Virus record (IMG/VR): IMGVR_UViG_3300043313_000386 | Location: 1 to 22,899 of that record | DNA from: a virus | Reading direction: 5' to 3' (one strand) | DNA: 22,899 nt | Shown: in pieces, positions 1 through 7,417 of the stretch | Layout: every line of letters starts with the position of its first letter | Position numbering within the stretch: position 1 is the first letter of the stretch | The notes under the pieces: model-generated | The model's input: the letters and a program-made list of their open reading frames with translations, nothing else | What the model was told of the DNA's origin: nothing | Database searches by the model: none | Translations under genes and position numbers: made by a program

Positions 1-1
1 C

Positions 2-112
2 GGCGAGCAGATCGATCATGCCGTGGGCGAAGTGCGAAACGCGCTGGAAAATCTGGAAGACGCGATGGACAAGAACCGAGCAGCGCGTGTGGAGTCCCTC
101 CCCCATGCGTGA
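2..112 (+). CDS. 3' end of an upstream gene (partial)
   Basis: An open frame enters from the left edge and stops with TGA at 110-112, encoding about 36 C-terminal residues. They include a charged helical stretch (EVRNALENLEDAMDK) with leucines spaced like a coiled coil. The stop overlaps the ATG at 105 in an ATGCGTGA junction, the same kind of tight junction found throughout the operon, which is the main reason to call it a real gene end. The function cannot be judged from this fragment. A longer reading of the next gene from ATG 18 would run across this whole tail and is less likely. Confidence 0.6.
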   Translation, partial: GEQIDHAVGEVRNALENLEDAMDKNRAARVESLPHA

Positions 113-1343
113 ACAGACCCTGAACCAACTCTGCGGAGCGATTCACGGCTCGACTGGCGCACGGTGCGAAAAGCCTGTGGAACATCTAGAGAACCATATC
201 GGCCAGTTCCTTCACGGCACTGTCCAGTGGCCGAAAGAGGAGTCCTCACGTCTGCCAACTGATGCCGAGATCAATCGTCTGGAAAAGGCTGCATGGGACG
301 CTGGCGTCGATCAGGCGCTGGTCTATCTCCGCGACGAACGAGACACCCTCACCGCACGGTGCGAGGCGCTGGAGGCTGAAGCCGAAACAGAACGCATCAA
401 GCTTGCGGCCTGCACCACGGCGGCATTTGGTAACACGCCCGACCGAGTTGCGGAACGCCTCGCGCCGGGGCATCCCTACTGGTCGGCGTCCTACGGTGAC
501 GTGTGTGGAGCCGTGGATCGTGAAATGGCCCTTCGTGTGCGGTGCGAAGCGCTGGAGCAGGAAGTCGCGCGGTCGGTTGGCGATGAAGACCACACGTCAG
601 CACTATTGCAATCGGTCCTTCAGATGCTGGGCGTTCCTGCGTTCTCCAAGGACTACTTCACCGAAGATAGGCGCTGGAACTGGACGCCGATTCGTGCGCT
701 CATCGATAAACACCGGGACGAGAAGAAATCGGTTGCGGCACGGTGCGAGGCGCTGCAACTTCGCTTCGATACCGCCAGAACGGCAGTCAATGAGGAACGA
801 GAACTGCGGCAACAGGCTGAAGCACGGTGCGAGGCACTGGAGAAGCAGGCCGCAGAGTTCAAACGCATTGGGCAGGACTTTGAGCGGGATTACCGCAACA
901 CCTTTGAGCAGTCCTGTAAGAATCTGGAACGCGCCGAGAAGGCGGAGAAGCGCTGCGCGTCGTTGGAGCAGGAGCGGGACCAAACGAAGCTCGATCATGT
1001 TCACGCCTGCCAGACCATCGCCCAGATGCACGCCGTGGCCGTGGGCGAAGTCACCGGCCCGAAGCGCGGCGTTGTGGAAGATGTAGCCGACCTCCGTGCC
1101 CGCTGCCAGCACCTAGAGCAGGCCGTGCGAGACATCGTCGCTGCAGACTTCCTTCAAGTTGCGGGCGTCAGGCAACCAATCTGGGTGCGCTGGAACGAAG
1201 CCCTACGCATTGCCAATGCCGCCCTCGCCTCACTCCTCCCCTCCCAGGATGAGACACCCAGAACAGACGAGAATCGGGTATCATTCGCCGCAGGCTACAC
1301 CGCGGCGTTAGATGACGCCCTGAAAGGCAAGACGCATGATTGA
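105..1343 (+). CDS. Coiled-coil protein with repeated RCEALE motif and N-terminal zinc-type motif
   Basis: 412 residues of unrecognised family. The N-terminus has Cys10, Cys21, His27 and His31 in a C-x10-C-x5-H-x3-H arrangement, resembling small zinc-binding motifs common in phage proteins. The rest is largely charged, heptad-like helix in which a hexapeptide close to RCEALE recurs six times, starting at residues 85, 146, 213, 241, 283 and 333. The segment around residues 110-145 and the C-terminus (from about 345) are less repetitive and may be globular. I start at ATG 105 because it overlaps the preceding stop; ATG 18 is in frame but would overlap the previous gene by about 95 bases. It could be an elongated structural, tether or regulatory protein; no function is assigned. 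The 3' end overlaps the next gene (ATGATTGA). Confidence 0.8.
   Translation: MREQTLNQLCGAIHGSTGARCEKPVEHLENHIGQFLHGTVQWPKEESSRLPTDAEINRLEKAAWDAGVDQALVYLRDERDTLTARCEALEAEAETERIKLAACTTAAFGNTPDRVAERLAPGHPYWSASYGDVCGAVDREMALRVRCEALEQEVARSVGDEDHTSALLQSVLQMLGVPAFSKDYFTEDRRWNWTPIRALIDKHRDEKKSVAARCEALQLRFDTARTAVNEERELRQQAEARCEALEKQAAEFKRIGQDFERDYRNTFEQSCKNLERAEKAEKRCASLEQERDQTKLDHVHACQTIAQMHAVAVGEVTGPKRGVVEDVADLRARCQHLEQAVRDIVAADFLQVAGVRQPIWVRWNEALRIANAALASLLPSQDETPRTDENRVSFAAGYTAALDDALKGKTHD
357..1118 (+). repeat. Six dispersed copies of the RCEALE-coding motif
   Basis: Copies lie at 357-374, 540-557, 741-758, 825-842, 951-968 and 1101-1118. The first four are nearly identical in DNA as well as protein, and the last two are diverged (RCASLE, RCQHLE). 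The 11-base string GCACGGTGCGA occurs at 159, 354 (approximately), 738 and 822, once in the zinc-type motif and three times in the coiled coil. Spacings between motifs are 61, 67, 28, 42 and 50 residues. This suggests internal duplication of a coiled-coil unit or recombination between copies. Confidence 0.75.
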
Positions 1344-1509
1344 GCTGATTCTCGGCCTCGCGCTGTTCGGTTTGCTCGTCTGGCTCGTTATTACGTTCAT
1401 CCCCATGCCGGCGCCGTTCCCGCAGATCATCGTCGTCATCGCGGTGATCTGCCTGATTTTGTATCTCGTCAGACTCTTTGGGTTTGACATGCCCATTCCA
1501 CACCGATGA
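1336..1509 (+). CDS. Small two-span membrane protein, holin-like
   Basis: 57 residues. Two strongly hydrophobic helices, about residues 3-22 and 30-49, are separated by a short turn rich in proline (PMPAPFP). A basic tail (LVRLFGF...PHR) follows. The size and layout suit a small phage membrane protein such as a holin or spanin-associated peptide, and also the small two-span proteins of unknown function widespread in bacteria. No endolysin is recognised beside it, so the holin idea is only a guess. ATG 1336 overlaps the upstream stop (ATGATTGA), and its own TGA overlaps the next ATG (ATGA at 1506-1509), so it is probably translationally coupled on both sides. Confidence 0.75.
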   Translation: MIELILGLALFGLLVWLVITFIPMPAPFPQIIVVIAVICLILYLVRLFGFDMPIPHR

Positions 1510-2117
1510 AACTCCCATCCGCCGTCCTGGCGACTAGAGACCGCTACGTTGCGGCCTTTCCCCTCTGGAATGTGCCAGTCGAGCAAGCGGACGACACCGC
1601 ACGTCAGTGGACGTTGGGCCTCATCGCCCAGTTTGTCTGGGAACATCCGAACCAGGGCTACGGCTCCAAGCGCGCCGACGCCGGCCGGCCCTTGAGCAAG
1701 GACAGCGTGGCTCAGAAAGTCGGGGCGCAGATCCTCAACTGGGACATGCTCTCAGGGACCGGCACCGGACATCCGACGCTCGTCCTGAACCCCGACAGCC
1801 AGGACATCTCAGACCAGATTTGGGAGTTCGTGCAAGGCCGGGACATCATCGGTGGTCACCCTGTTCCCCCGGAGCCCACGCCTGTGCCGCCACAACCAGG
1901 AACCTGCCCACCTTACGACGATGCTCAGGCTGTGACCTTCGGCAAGGGCTGCAATGACGTCTACAACCAGACGACCTCACCCATCGACCCCGGCATGATT
2001 GCCGTGCAGTCCATGCGCTGTCAGTGGGATGTCTGCTGCGGAGGACTCTCCTTCGAGCAGTCCTACAAGAAGCACATCAACGAACTCAGAGCCGTCTACG
2101 GCCTTCCTCCGGTATGA
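1506..2117 (+). CDS. Two-domain hypothetical protein with proline linker and Cys-rich C-terminus
   Basis: 203 residues. An N-terminal domain of about 115 residues contains the distinctive stretch GYGSKRADAGRPLSKD near residues 55-70. A proline-rich linker (about 117-133) follows, then a short domain with five cysteines (CPPYDD, KGCNDVY, MRCQWDVCCGG). I do not recognise a family. The linker shows two separately folded parts, and the clustered cysteines, including an adjacent pair, could bind metal or form disulfides if the domain sits outside the cytoplasm. No signal peptide is visible. It overlaps the membrane miniprotein upstream and the small gene downstream by ATGA junctions, so the three probably form one translational unit. 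A lysis-associated or membrane-partner role is possible but unsupported by any catalytic motif. Confidence 0.8.
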   Translation: MKLPSAVLATRDRYVAAFPLWNVPVEQADDTARQWTLGLIAQFVWEHPNQGYGSKRADAGRPLSKDSVAQKVGAQILNWDMLSGTGTGHPTLVLNPDSQDISDQIWEFVQGRDIIGGHPVPPEPTPVPPQPGTCPPYDDAQAVTFGKGCNDVYNQTTSPIDPGMIAVQSMRCQWDVCCGGLSFEQSYKKHINELRAVYGLPPV

Positions 2118-2341
2118 CTCGCGAAGAGTTCTTGAAACAGCGCGCGATTCAGCATTTTGAACGCACTATTGGCGTTACGAAACTCCCAGCACAGCCGATC
2201 CCAGACCAGCCCGTGTTCAGCGGTCGAAGGAGGACCAGCGGTGTGCTGACGAACGCAATGCATAGAATGACTGGACACTGCGTGGATACCGATACCGGGG
2301 ATGCCACGCCTGTGCAATCTCAGCGCATCAGAAACGCCTAA
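2114..2341 (+). CDS. Small hypothetical protein
   Basis: 75 residues of no recognised family. The first 20 residues (MTREEFLKQRAIQHFERTIG) look helical and amphipathic; the remainder is proline-rich and then polar, without a clear motif. An in-frame upstream ATG at 2024 would bury the first 30 codons inside the previous gene, whereas ATG 2114 overlaps that gene's stop in the usual ATGA manner, so 2114 is preferred. It sits directly before the terminase genes, but nothing in the sequence ties it to packaging. Confidence 0.65.
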   Translation: MTREEFLKQRAIQHFERTIGVTKLPAQPIPDQPVFSGRRRTSGVLTNAMHRMTGHCVDTDTGDATPVQSQRIRNA

Positions 2342-2348
2342 CTCAGCC

Positions 2349-2756
2349 ATGAAACACGCGCCTCGCGGACCAGTTAAGGCGAAAGACCCCTCGCAAAGTG
2401 GAGACACCTTGCAAAAGGTCATGCTCGCTCCAGGGGCCGCTCGCTGCACCGCGAAGAGTAAACGTAGCCAGAAACCTTGCAACAACCCCGCAATCATGGG
2501 CGCGACCGTCTGTCGAATGCACGGAGGCAGCGCCCCACAGGTGCAAGCCAGCGCGCGGGAGCGCCTGATGGCCCTGCAACCTCTCGCGATTCAGACGATG
2601 CACAACCTGATGAACCGCGACGAGTATCCCACTGTGCAACTCGGAGCCGCTCGAGACGTTCTGGACCGCACGGAAGGCAAGCCGAAGGAGACGATGGCCC
2701 TGACCGGGGCTGAAGGCGGGCCATTGGTCGTGAGTTGGAAGTCGCGGAAAGACTAG
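2349..2756 (+). CDS. terS: Putative terminase small subunit with zinc-type Cys/His cluster
   Basis: 135 residues. Residues 33-60 carry Cys33, Cys44, Cys55 and His58 (C-x10-C-x10-C-x2-H) followed by GGSAPQV, a pattern I recall from phage proteins encoded just before large terminases. The second half is helical, and the segment VQLGAARDVLDRTEGKPKE resembles the end of small terminase subunits. A small terminase would recognise packaging DNA and pass it to the large subunit. Its position 31 bases before the large terminase fits. An in-frame ATG at 2301 lies within the preceding gene, so ATG 2349, seven bases after that gene ends, is chosen. It could instead be another DNA-binding accessory protein. 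Confidence 0.65.
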   Translation: MKHAPRGPVKAKDPSQSGDTLQKVMLAPGAARCTAKSKRSQKPCNNPAIMGATVCRMHGGSAPQVQASARERLMALQPLAIQTMHNLMNRDEYPTVQLGAARDVLDRTEGKPKETMALTGAEGGPLVVSWKSRKD

Positions 2757-2771
2757 GATAAATGGCACCTC

Positions 2772-2784
2772 TCCACCGTGTGGA
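2772..2784 (+). promoter_or_regulatory. Short inverted repeat just before the large terminase start
   Basis: TCCAC-CGT-GTGGA forms a perfect 5-bp stem with a 3-base loop ending 3 bases before ATG 2788, where a ribosome binding site would normally be. No good Shine-Dalgarno is visible. The stem is short and may be chance. Confidence 0.3.
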
Positions 2785-2787
2785 TAC

Positions 2788-4071
2788 ATGCCAGTCATAG
2801 AGATCGACTACTGCCCTCGCGAACAGCAGGAACAGATTCACGACGGGCTGGATACGCATCGTTTTGGGGTGGTGGTCGCCCATCGCCGGATGGGCAAGTC
2901 GGTGGCGGCGGTCAACCATCTCCAGCGCGCCGCCCTGACGTGCCAGCGTGAGCGCCCCCGATACGCCTACCTCGCCCCAACCTACACGATGGGAAAATCC
3001 ATCATCTGGGATTACCTGCGCCACTTCAGCGCCCCGATTCCTGGCGTCGATGCCAAAGTCTCCGAACTGATGGTGACTTACCCGAACGGCGGGCAGGTGC
3101 GGATCTTCGGCGCGGACAACCCGGACAGCCTCCGCGGCCTCTACTTTGATGGGGTGGTGCTGGACGAGTTCGGGATGATGCCGCCGCGCATCTTCTCGGA
3201 AGTCCTGCGGCCGGCGCTCTCTGATCGGCAAGGGTGGGCCTTGTTCATGGGCACCCCCGCCGGCAAGAACCAGTTCTACGATGTGGTGCAGCAGGCTCGG
3301 ATGGACCCCGACTGGTTCCTGGCGGAGTTTAAAGCCTCAGAGACGGGCATCATCGACAAGGATGAACTCGCCGCGGCTCGCAAAGACATGACCGAGGACG
3401 AGTATGCCCAAGAATACGAGTGCTCGTTTGAAGCCTCCGTCAAAGGGGCCATCTACGCGGGTGAGCTTACGATGGCTCGATCAGGTGGACGTATCTGCAA
3501 CGTTCCAGTCGATCCCATCCTCCCTGTGGACACCGACTGGGATCTGGGAGTGGGTGATAGCACTGCCATCTGGTTTAGTCAGTCGCTCAGAAGCGGAGAA
3601 GTCCGCATCATCGACTACTACGAAGCCAGCGGCGAAGGCCTCCCGCACTACGCGCAAGTCCTGACGAACAAGGGCTACACCTACGGCCAGCACTGGGCAC
3701 CCCATGACATCCAGGTGCGCGAGCTGGGGTCTGGCCGCTCGAGGCTAGAGACCGCCGCGAGTCTGGGCATCAAGTTCCAGACCTGCCCGAACATCCCGAT
3801 TGAGGACGGCATCCACGCCGCTCGGATGCTCCTCCCTCGGTGTTACTTCGATGAAGCGAAGACGTCGAAGGGACTCGAGGCGCTGCAGCACTATCGACGG
3901 GACTACAACACGCGGCTGAACGAGTTCAAAGAGACGCCGGTTCATAACTGGGCGAGTCACGGGGCGGATGCGTTCCGGTATCTGGCGACACGGCAGCAGG
4001 CGCCGAAGGACAAGCCGAAGTTGATGAATGCCCACAAGCCGCCGATGGGGCAGCATGGGTGGCTCAGTTGA
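2788..4071 (+). CDS. terL: Phage terminase large subunit (ATPase and nuclease)
   Basis: 427 residues, a full-length packaging motor that would move DNA into the prohead through the portal and cut the concatemer. The N-terminal ATPase has a Walker A at residues 31-38 (AHRRMGKS), Walker B at 123-127 with Asp126-Glu127, and a coupling motif MGTPAG at 154-159. The RNase-H-like nuclease follows, with Asp248, Asp250 and Asp252 in DTDWDLG, the PHD segment common in this domain, and the usual end motif HGADAFRYLA holding Asp394. These support an intact, active enzyme. ATG 2788 is the first suitable start and lies 31 bases after the putative small subunit. The C-terminus is shorter than in P22 gp2, about 500 residues. 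Confidence 0.95.
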   Translation: MPVIEIDYCPREQQEQIHDGLDTHRFGVVVAHRRMGKSVAAVNHLQRAALTCQRERPRYAYLAPTYTMGKSIIWDYLRHFSAPIPGVDAKVSELMVTYPNGGQVRIFGADNPDSLRGLYFDGVVLDEFGMMPPRIFSEVLRPALSDRQGWALFMGTPAGKNQFYDVVQQARMDPDWFLAEFKASETGIIDKDELAAARKDMTEDEYAQEYECSFEASVKGAIYAGELTMARSGGRICNVPVDPILPVDTDWDLGVGDSTAIWFSQSLRSGEVRIIDYYEASGEGLPHYAQVLTNKGYTYGQHWAPHDIQVRELGSGRSRLETAASLGIKFQTCPNIPIEDGIHAARMLLPRCYFDEAKTSKGLEALQHYRRDYNTRLNEFKETPVHNWASHGADAFRYLATRQQAPKDKPKLMNAHKPPMGQHGWLS

Positions 4072-4298
4072 GCGAGCAAGCCACATTCGTCCATGACGGC
4101 ATCTCGATGCGCCTGCGCTGGCCCGATGGCGTCGAATCGACCAGTCACCATATCTCGGGGCACTTCGTGGCGCAGTATCTCCTTGACCTGCACAACCTCG
4201 GGGATGACGTGACGATTCTCTGGTTGGAGTGGTCACCATGGATTAGCCAGTTTAACGACGCCATCCGGCCGAATCGGAAGTGGATGGCTGTGAAGTGA
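4059..4298 (+). CDS. Small hypothetical protein after terminase
   Basis: 79 residues from GTG 4059, overlapping the end of the terminase by 13 bases. GGGG at 4047-4050 could serve as a weak ribosome site. A TTG at 4068, overlapping the terminase stop, and an ATG at 4107 are alternatives. The protein has a His-rich stretch (STSHHISGHF) and an aromatic segment (ILWLEWSPWISQF). I recognise no family. Its stop overlaps the next start in a GTGA junction, which supports it as one member of a coupled set of small genes between terminase and portal. Confidence 0.6.
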   Translation: MAQLSEQATFVHDGISMRLRWPDGVESTSHHISGHFVAQYLLDLHNLGDDVTILWLEWSPWISQFNDAIRPNRKWMAVK

Positions 4299-4411
4299 GA
4301 ATCTACCGCTGCCCTACCTGTCAGAACGAGTTCGCGGCCATCGAGACGACGTTCACGCGCTGTCCGTATTGCGGCTCGCGGTCGTTTATACTCGTCAAAG
4401 TATTGAAATGA
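4295..4411 (+). CDS. Zinc-ribbon miniprotein
   Basis: 38 residues starting at GTG 4295. Two Cys-x2-Cys knuckles, Cys6/Cys9 (CPTC) and Cys23/Cys26 (CPYC), are separated by 13 residues, the pattern of a complete zinc ribbon with almost nothing else attached. A short hydrophobic tail (FILVKVLK) ends it. It is locked between two genes by GTGA (4295-4298) and ATGA (4408-4411) overlaps, which makes an accidental frame unlikely. Zinc ribbons of this size usually contact nucleic acid or protein partners; the partner here is unknown. Confidence 0.75.
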   Translation: MRIYRCPTCQNEFAAIETTFTRCPYCGSRSFILVKVLK

Positions 4412-4638
4412 ACGCAAGGCTCTGTCATCGGTGTCGGAAGCCGGTCTATGCTGATCCCGCGCCAGTCATCAGTTGGCCTCTGAATCCGCAGAGCAATAAG
4501 ACGCGTCGGTTTTACCATGTGAAATGCCTCCCTCCGGTGGCGTATCACGCATGGCAAGAGCATCTGGGGATAACAGGGACGCCTGCCCCAGCACGCGCGG
4601 CGACTCCACTGGTTTCGTCCCTGTCGAAACGTCCCTGA
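4408..4638 (+). CDS. Small zinc-finger-like protein
   Basis: 76 residues. Cys6-x2-Cys9 (CHRC) and His37-x2-Cys40 (HVKC) form a probable four-ligand zinc site of treble-clef or LIM-like spacing. The tail after residue 60 is Ala, Pro and Ser rich and probably disordered. ATG 4408 overlaps the preceding stop (ATGA); an in-frame start at 4369 would lie inside the zinc-ribbon gene. It is the second zinc-type protein in a row, and both sit between terminase and portal genes. The function is unknown; nucleic-acid binding is one possibility. Confidence 0.7.
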   Translation: MNARLCHRCRKPVYADPAPVISWPLNPQSNKTRRFYHVKCLPPVAYHAWQEHLGITGTPAPARAATPLVSSLSKRP

Positions 4639-4693
4639 CCGATGGTCAGCACCTTCGTCAGCACATTCCATGACCGCCGCGCGTGGAAATAGT

Positions 4694-4727
4694 TTGACAG
4701 CGTCACACGCATGGCTCAGACTGAGCC
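4694..4727 (+). promoter_or_regulatory. TTGACA box and perfect hairpin in the 98-base gap before 4737
   Basis: The gap 4639-4736 holds TTGACA at 4694-4699. Seventeen bases downstream is CAGACT, only a three-of-six match to a -10 box, so the promoter is doubtful. GGCTCA-GAC-TGAGCC at 4713-4727 is a perfect 6-bp inverted repeat with a 3-base loop, ending 9 bases before ATG 4737. There is no T-run after it, so it is not a standard terminator; an operator or a translation-start hairpin fits better. Confidence 0.4.
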
Positions 4728-4736
4728 GCACACCGC

Positions 4737-5153
4737 ATGAGCGACTATCAGCGTCTTCCTGACCTCCCGAACGCGGGTTTTCAGACGCCCGTTCAGCGTG
4801 AGCTGTCAGACGCCATGATGTTCCTGATCCGGGGTCTGGAACGTGACCGCTACCTGTTACTCGAGACCGTCATCAAGGGCCAGAAGATCTGGCGGAAGCG
4901 ATTCAAATCGGCGTTTCGTGCGATCAAGGCTGATGACGAGTTCGCGGATGCCGTGTTCGGCTACCTAGTGCTGATGGCTGGCCCGAATCCTGACGAGCAG
5001 AAGGCGCGGCTCGAGTTGATGCACACCCAGCAGTCGGTGACGAGCTGGGATAAGCGGCTGATGACGAAGCTGCGACTCGCGCGGGACCGAAAAGACCTCG
5101 AAATGGACATTCTTCGGGAATCGCTGAAGCCGCGAAAGGTCTATAGCCACTGA
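4737..5153 (+). CDS. Hypothetical protein upstream of portal
   Basis: 138 residues, mostly charged helix with many Arg, Lys, Glu and Leu residues and no transmembrane segment. Residues about 20-60 and 85-125 look like amphipathic helices (RGLERDRYLLLETVIKG; RLARDRKDLEMDILRESL). I do not recognise the family. It follows a 98-base gap with a hairpin, and its TGA overlaps the portal ATG (TGATG at 5151-5155), so its translation is probably tied to that of the portal. A packaging accessory or portal partner would suit the position, but no motif shows it. Confidence 0.8.
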   Translation: MSDYQRLPDLPNAGFQTPVQRELSDAMMFLIRGLERDRYLLLETVIKGQKIWRKRFKSAFRAIKADDEFADAVFGYLVLMAGPNPDEQKARLELMHTQQSVTSWDKRLMTKLRLARDRKDLEMDILRESLKPRKVYSH

Positions 5154-7417
5154 TGGCCGATTCTGTCGCCCTCGCGGTCAAAGACGCTGCGGAACCCCTC
5201 GCCCGTTCGCGAGATGCCGACAACTCGCCTGTCGGCGTCAATCCCATCATTGCCGAAGCTCGTCGCCGCTGGCAGAAATGCCAGGAAGCGGAAGACGCCC
5301 AGCGAAAGAGCATCCTTGAAGCGAAGAAGTTCCGCGCTGGTGACCAGTGGCCGGAGGCCATCAAGATCCAGCGGCAAGGCTCGAGCGCCATTCAGGGTAT
5401 CGCGGCACAGCCTGCGCGACCCTGCCTGACCATAGACCGCCTCTCCCAGCCCATTCGCCAGCTCTCTAATCAGATCAAGCAGGCGGCATTTAGCATCGAC
5501 GTGCTGCCGAACGGCTTCGGCGCGGATCAGGAGACTGCGGAGATCCTGCAGGGCTACCTGCGTCGGGTGCAGAACAACGCGAGGACCGAAGGGCCGATTG
5601 AGTGGGCGGCGGACGGCGCGATTGAGGGCGGCATCGGGTGGTTTCGGATTCGGACGGACTACGTCTACGAATCATGGGACGGCGACCCGATGGACCCTGC
5701 GGCGTATGACCAGGAACTGAAGCTGGACCGCATCACGAACAATCTGACGGTCTACTGCGACCCGTCAGCGGTGAAGCCGACACGCTCAGACGCGCTGTTC
5801 ATGCTGGTCACGGAAGACCTCGACCGCGACGAGTTCTCGAGCCGCTGGCCTGATGCGGACGTTGCCAGCATCGACGACTTCGTGACGACGGGCGATCTCG
5901 CGGATTGGGCGAGTCAGGACACCATCCGTATCGCGGAGTATTGGCGCATCACCTTCACGGACGAGAAGATCGAGGACGGCCAGCAGAGCCGCGTGGTTCG
6001 CCGGCCGAAGGTGGAAGGCTTCAAGATCACCGCGACGGAGATCCTTGAGCAATGGGACTGGCTCGGCTCACGGATTCCGCTGATTCCCATCCTCGGCGAA
6101 GAACTGAACATCGACGGCAGGCCGGTGTTGCGTGGCGTCATCAACGAAGGCATGGACGCCCAGCGGATGGTGAATTACACCTATTCCGGGGCGATGGAGA
6201 TCTTCGCGCTCGCGCCGAAGTCGCCGTTCATTGCGGCCGCGGGCCAGATCGACAACTACCTGGACATGTGGAAGACCGCGAATACGTTCAACTATGCGTA
6301 TTTGCCGTATGACCCCGTCTCGATTGGTGGCGATGTCCTGCCGCCGCCCCAGCGCAACAACGCGGAGCCGCCGATTCAAGCCGCGGTGATGCTGATGCGG
6401 ACCTCGGAAGAGGCGATCAAGGCCTCGACGGGTGTCTACGATCCGGCGTTGGAATACAACAACCCGCGAGAGCATAGCGGGAAGGCCATCCAGAGCCTGC
6501 AGGCCCAGTCGGAGATCACCGCCAGCAACTACCCGATGCACGTGCAGCGGGCGCTGATCTATGCCGGCGAACTGATGGTGGAGATCATCCCCAAGATCAC
6601 CCGTCCAGGTCAGGTCATCCAGATCATGGGCGCCGACGAGGAACCGGAGCAGGTGATGGTCGGCGTGCCGTTCCAGAAGGGGCCGGATGGTCAGCCGCAG
6701 CCAGCCGCGCAGCACCAGCCGGACCTGACCGACTTCTATGACTTCAAGAAGGGCAAGTATGCCGTCACGGTTACTGTCGGCAAAGGATCTGCGACCCGTC
6801 GAGAGGAGGGTGCGGCTGCGCTGGCCGACCTCATCCCGCATCTTCCGCCTGAGATGGCCGCTGTGGCGACTCCTGACTACGTTGAACAGCTATCTTTCCC
6901 TGGTGCCCATAAGATCGCGGAAAAGCTAAAGCGTGCGCTCCCGCCGCAACTCCAGGATCAGCCCGAAGGTGGGCCAGACCCGGAGAAGCAGCAGATGCAG
7001 GGCATGATTCAGCAACTCCAGCAAGCCCTCCAAGGCAAGCAGATGGAGGAGCAGGCGAAGCAGCAGGGCGCACTCCAGAAAGCCCAGCTCGACGCCCAGA
7101 CGTCCCTCCAGCAGACGCAGATGGAGATCCAGAGCCGCGAGCGGATTGCGCTGATTCAAGCCTCGACCACGATGAATGTGGCGCAGGGGAAGATCGACGC
7201 CGAAGATGCGCGGACGTTCGTGGATGCGATGGAGAACCGCGTCGCGGGCTTGCTCGAGCTGCACATGGCGAAGTTGGGCAAGGTGCATGAAGCACTGGCC
7301 CAACAGCAGGATCAGGTGCATGAAGTCGGATTGACGGCGATGCAGCATCAGCACGAAGCGGATCAGGCGGAACGGGCCGCGCAGCAGATGGCCGCTCAGC
7401 CGGACGAGGCGGTATGA
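5153..7417 (+). CDS. Portal protein, P22 type
   Basis: 754 residues, close to the 725 of the P22 portal. Twelve copies would form the ring at one capsid vertex through which DNA is packaged and ejected, and to which terminase and neck proteins dock. The N-terminal half has stretches typical of P22-like portals: FRAGDQWPEAIK near 62-73, the segment PCLTIDRLSQPIRQLSNQI, GGIGWFRIRTDY, and YCDPSAVKPTRSDA. The last 150 residues (from about 607) are a long Gln- and Ala-rich helix (QLQQALQGKQMEEQ; MENRVAGLLELHMAK), matching the helical barrel that P22 portals extend into the capsid. The start overlaps the upstream stop (TGATG), and the stop overlaps the next ATG (ATGA). Confidence 0.93.
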   Translation: MADSVALAVKDAAEPLARSRDADNSPVGVNPIIAEARRRWQKCQEAEDAQRKSILEAKKFRAGDQWPEAIKIQRQGSSAIQGIAAQPARPCLTIDRLSQPIRQLSNQIKQAAFSIDVLPNGFGADQETAEILQGYLRRVQNNARTEGPIEWAADGAIEGGIGWFRIRTDYVYESWDGDPMDPAAYDQELKLDRITNNLTVYCDPSAVKPTRSDALFMLVTEDLDRDEFSSRWPDADVASIDDFVTTGDLADWASQDTIRIAEYWRITFTDEKIEDGQQSRVVRRPKVEGFKITATEILEQWDWLGSRIPLIPILGEELNIDGRPVLRGVINEGMDAQRMVNYTYSGAMEIFALAPKSPFIAAAGQIDNYLDMWKTANTFNYAYLPYDPVSIGGDVLPPPQRNNAEPPIQAAVMLMRTSEEAIKASTGVYDPALEYNNPREHSGKAIQSLQAQSEITASNYPMHVQRALIYAGELMVEIIPKITRPGQVIQIMGADEEPEQVMVGVPFQKGPDGQPQPAAQHQPDLTDFYDFKKGKYAVTVTVGKGSATRREEGAAALADLIPHLPPEMAAVATPDYVEQLSFPGAHKIAEKLKRALPPQLQDQPEGGPDPEKQQMQGMIQQLQQALQGKQMEEQAKQQGALQKAQLDAQTSLQQTQMEIQSRERIALIQASTTMNVAQGKIDAEDARTFVDAMENRVAGLLELHMAKLGKVHEALAQQQDQVHEVGLTAMQHQHEADQAERAAQQMAAQPDEAV

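Noticed and set aside
262-1086. Second + frame open reading of about 274 codons inside the RCEALE gene
   Set aside because: Extremely Arg-rich and fully inside a gene with regular coiled-coil structure and overlapping junctions at both ends.
357-1118. Recurring 11-20 base motif as a CRISPR array
   Set aside because: Copies are irregularly spaced, in frame, and encode the same hexapeptide in a coiled coil.
4642-4692. 16-codon frame MVSTFVSTFHDRRAWK in the gap before 4737
   Set aside because: Too short, no ribosome site and no overlap with neighbours; it may be a leader peptide, but nothing supports that.
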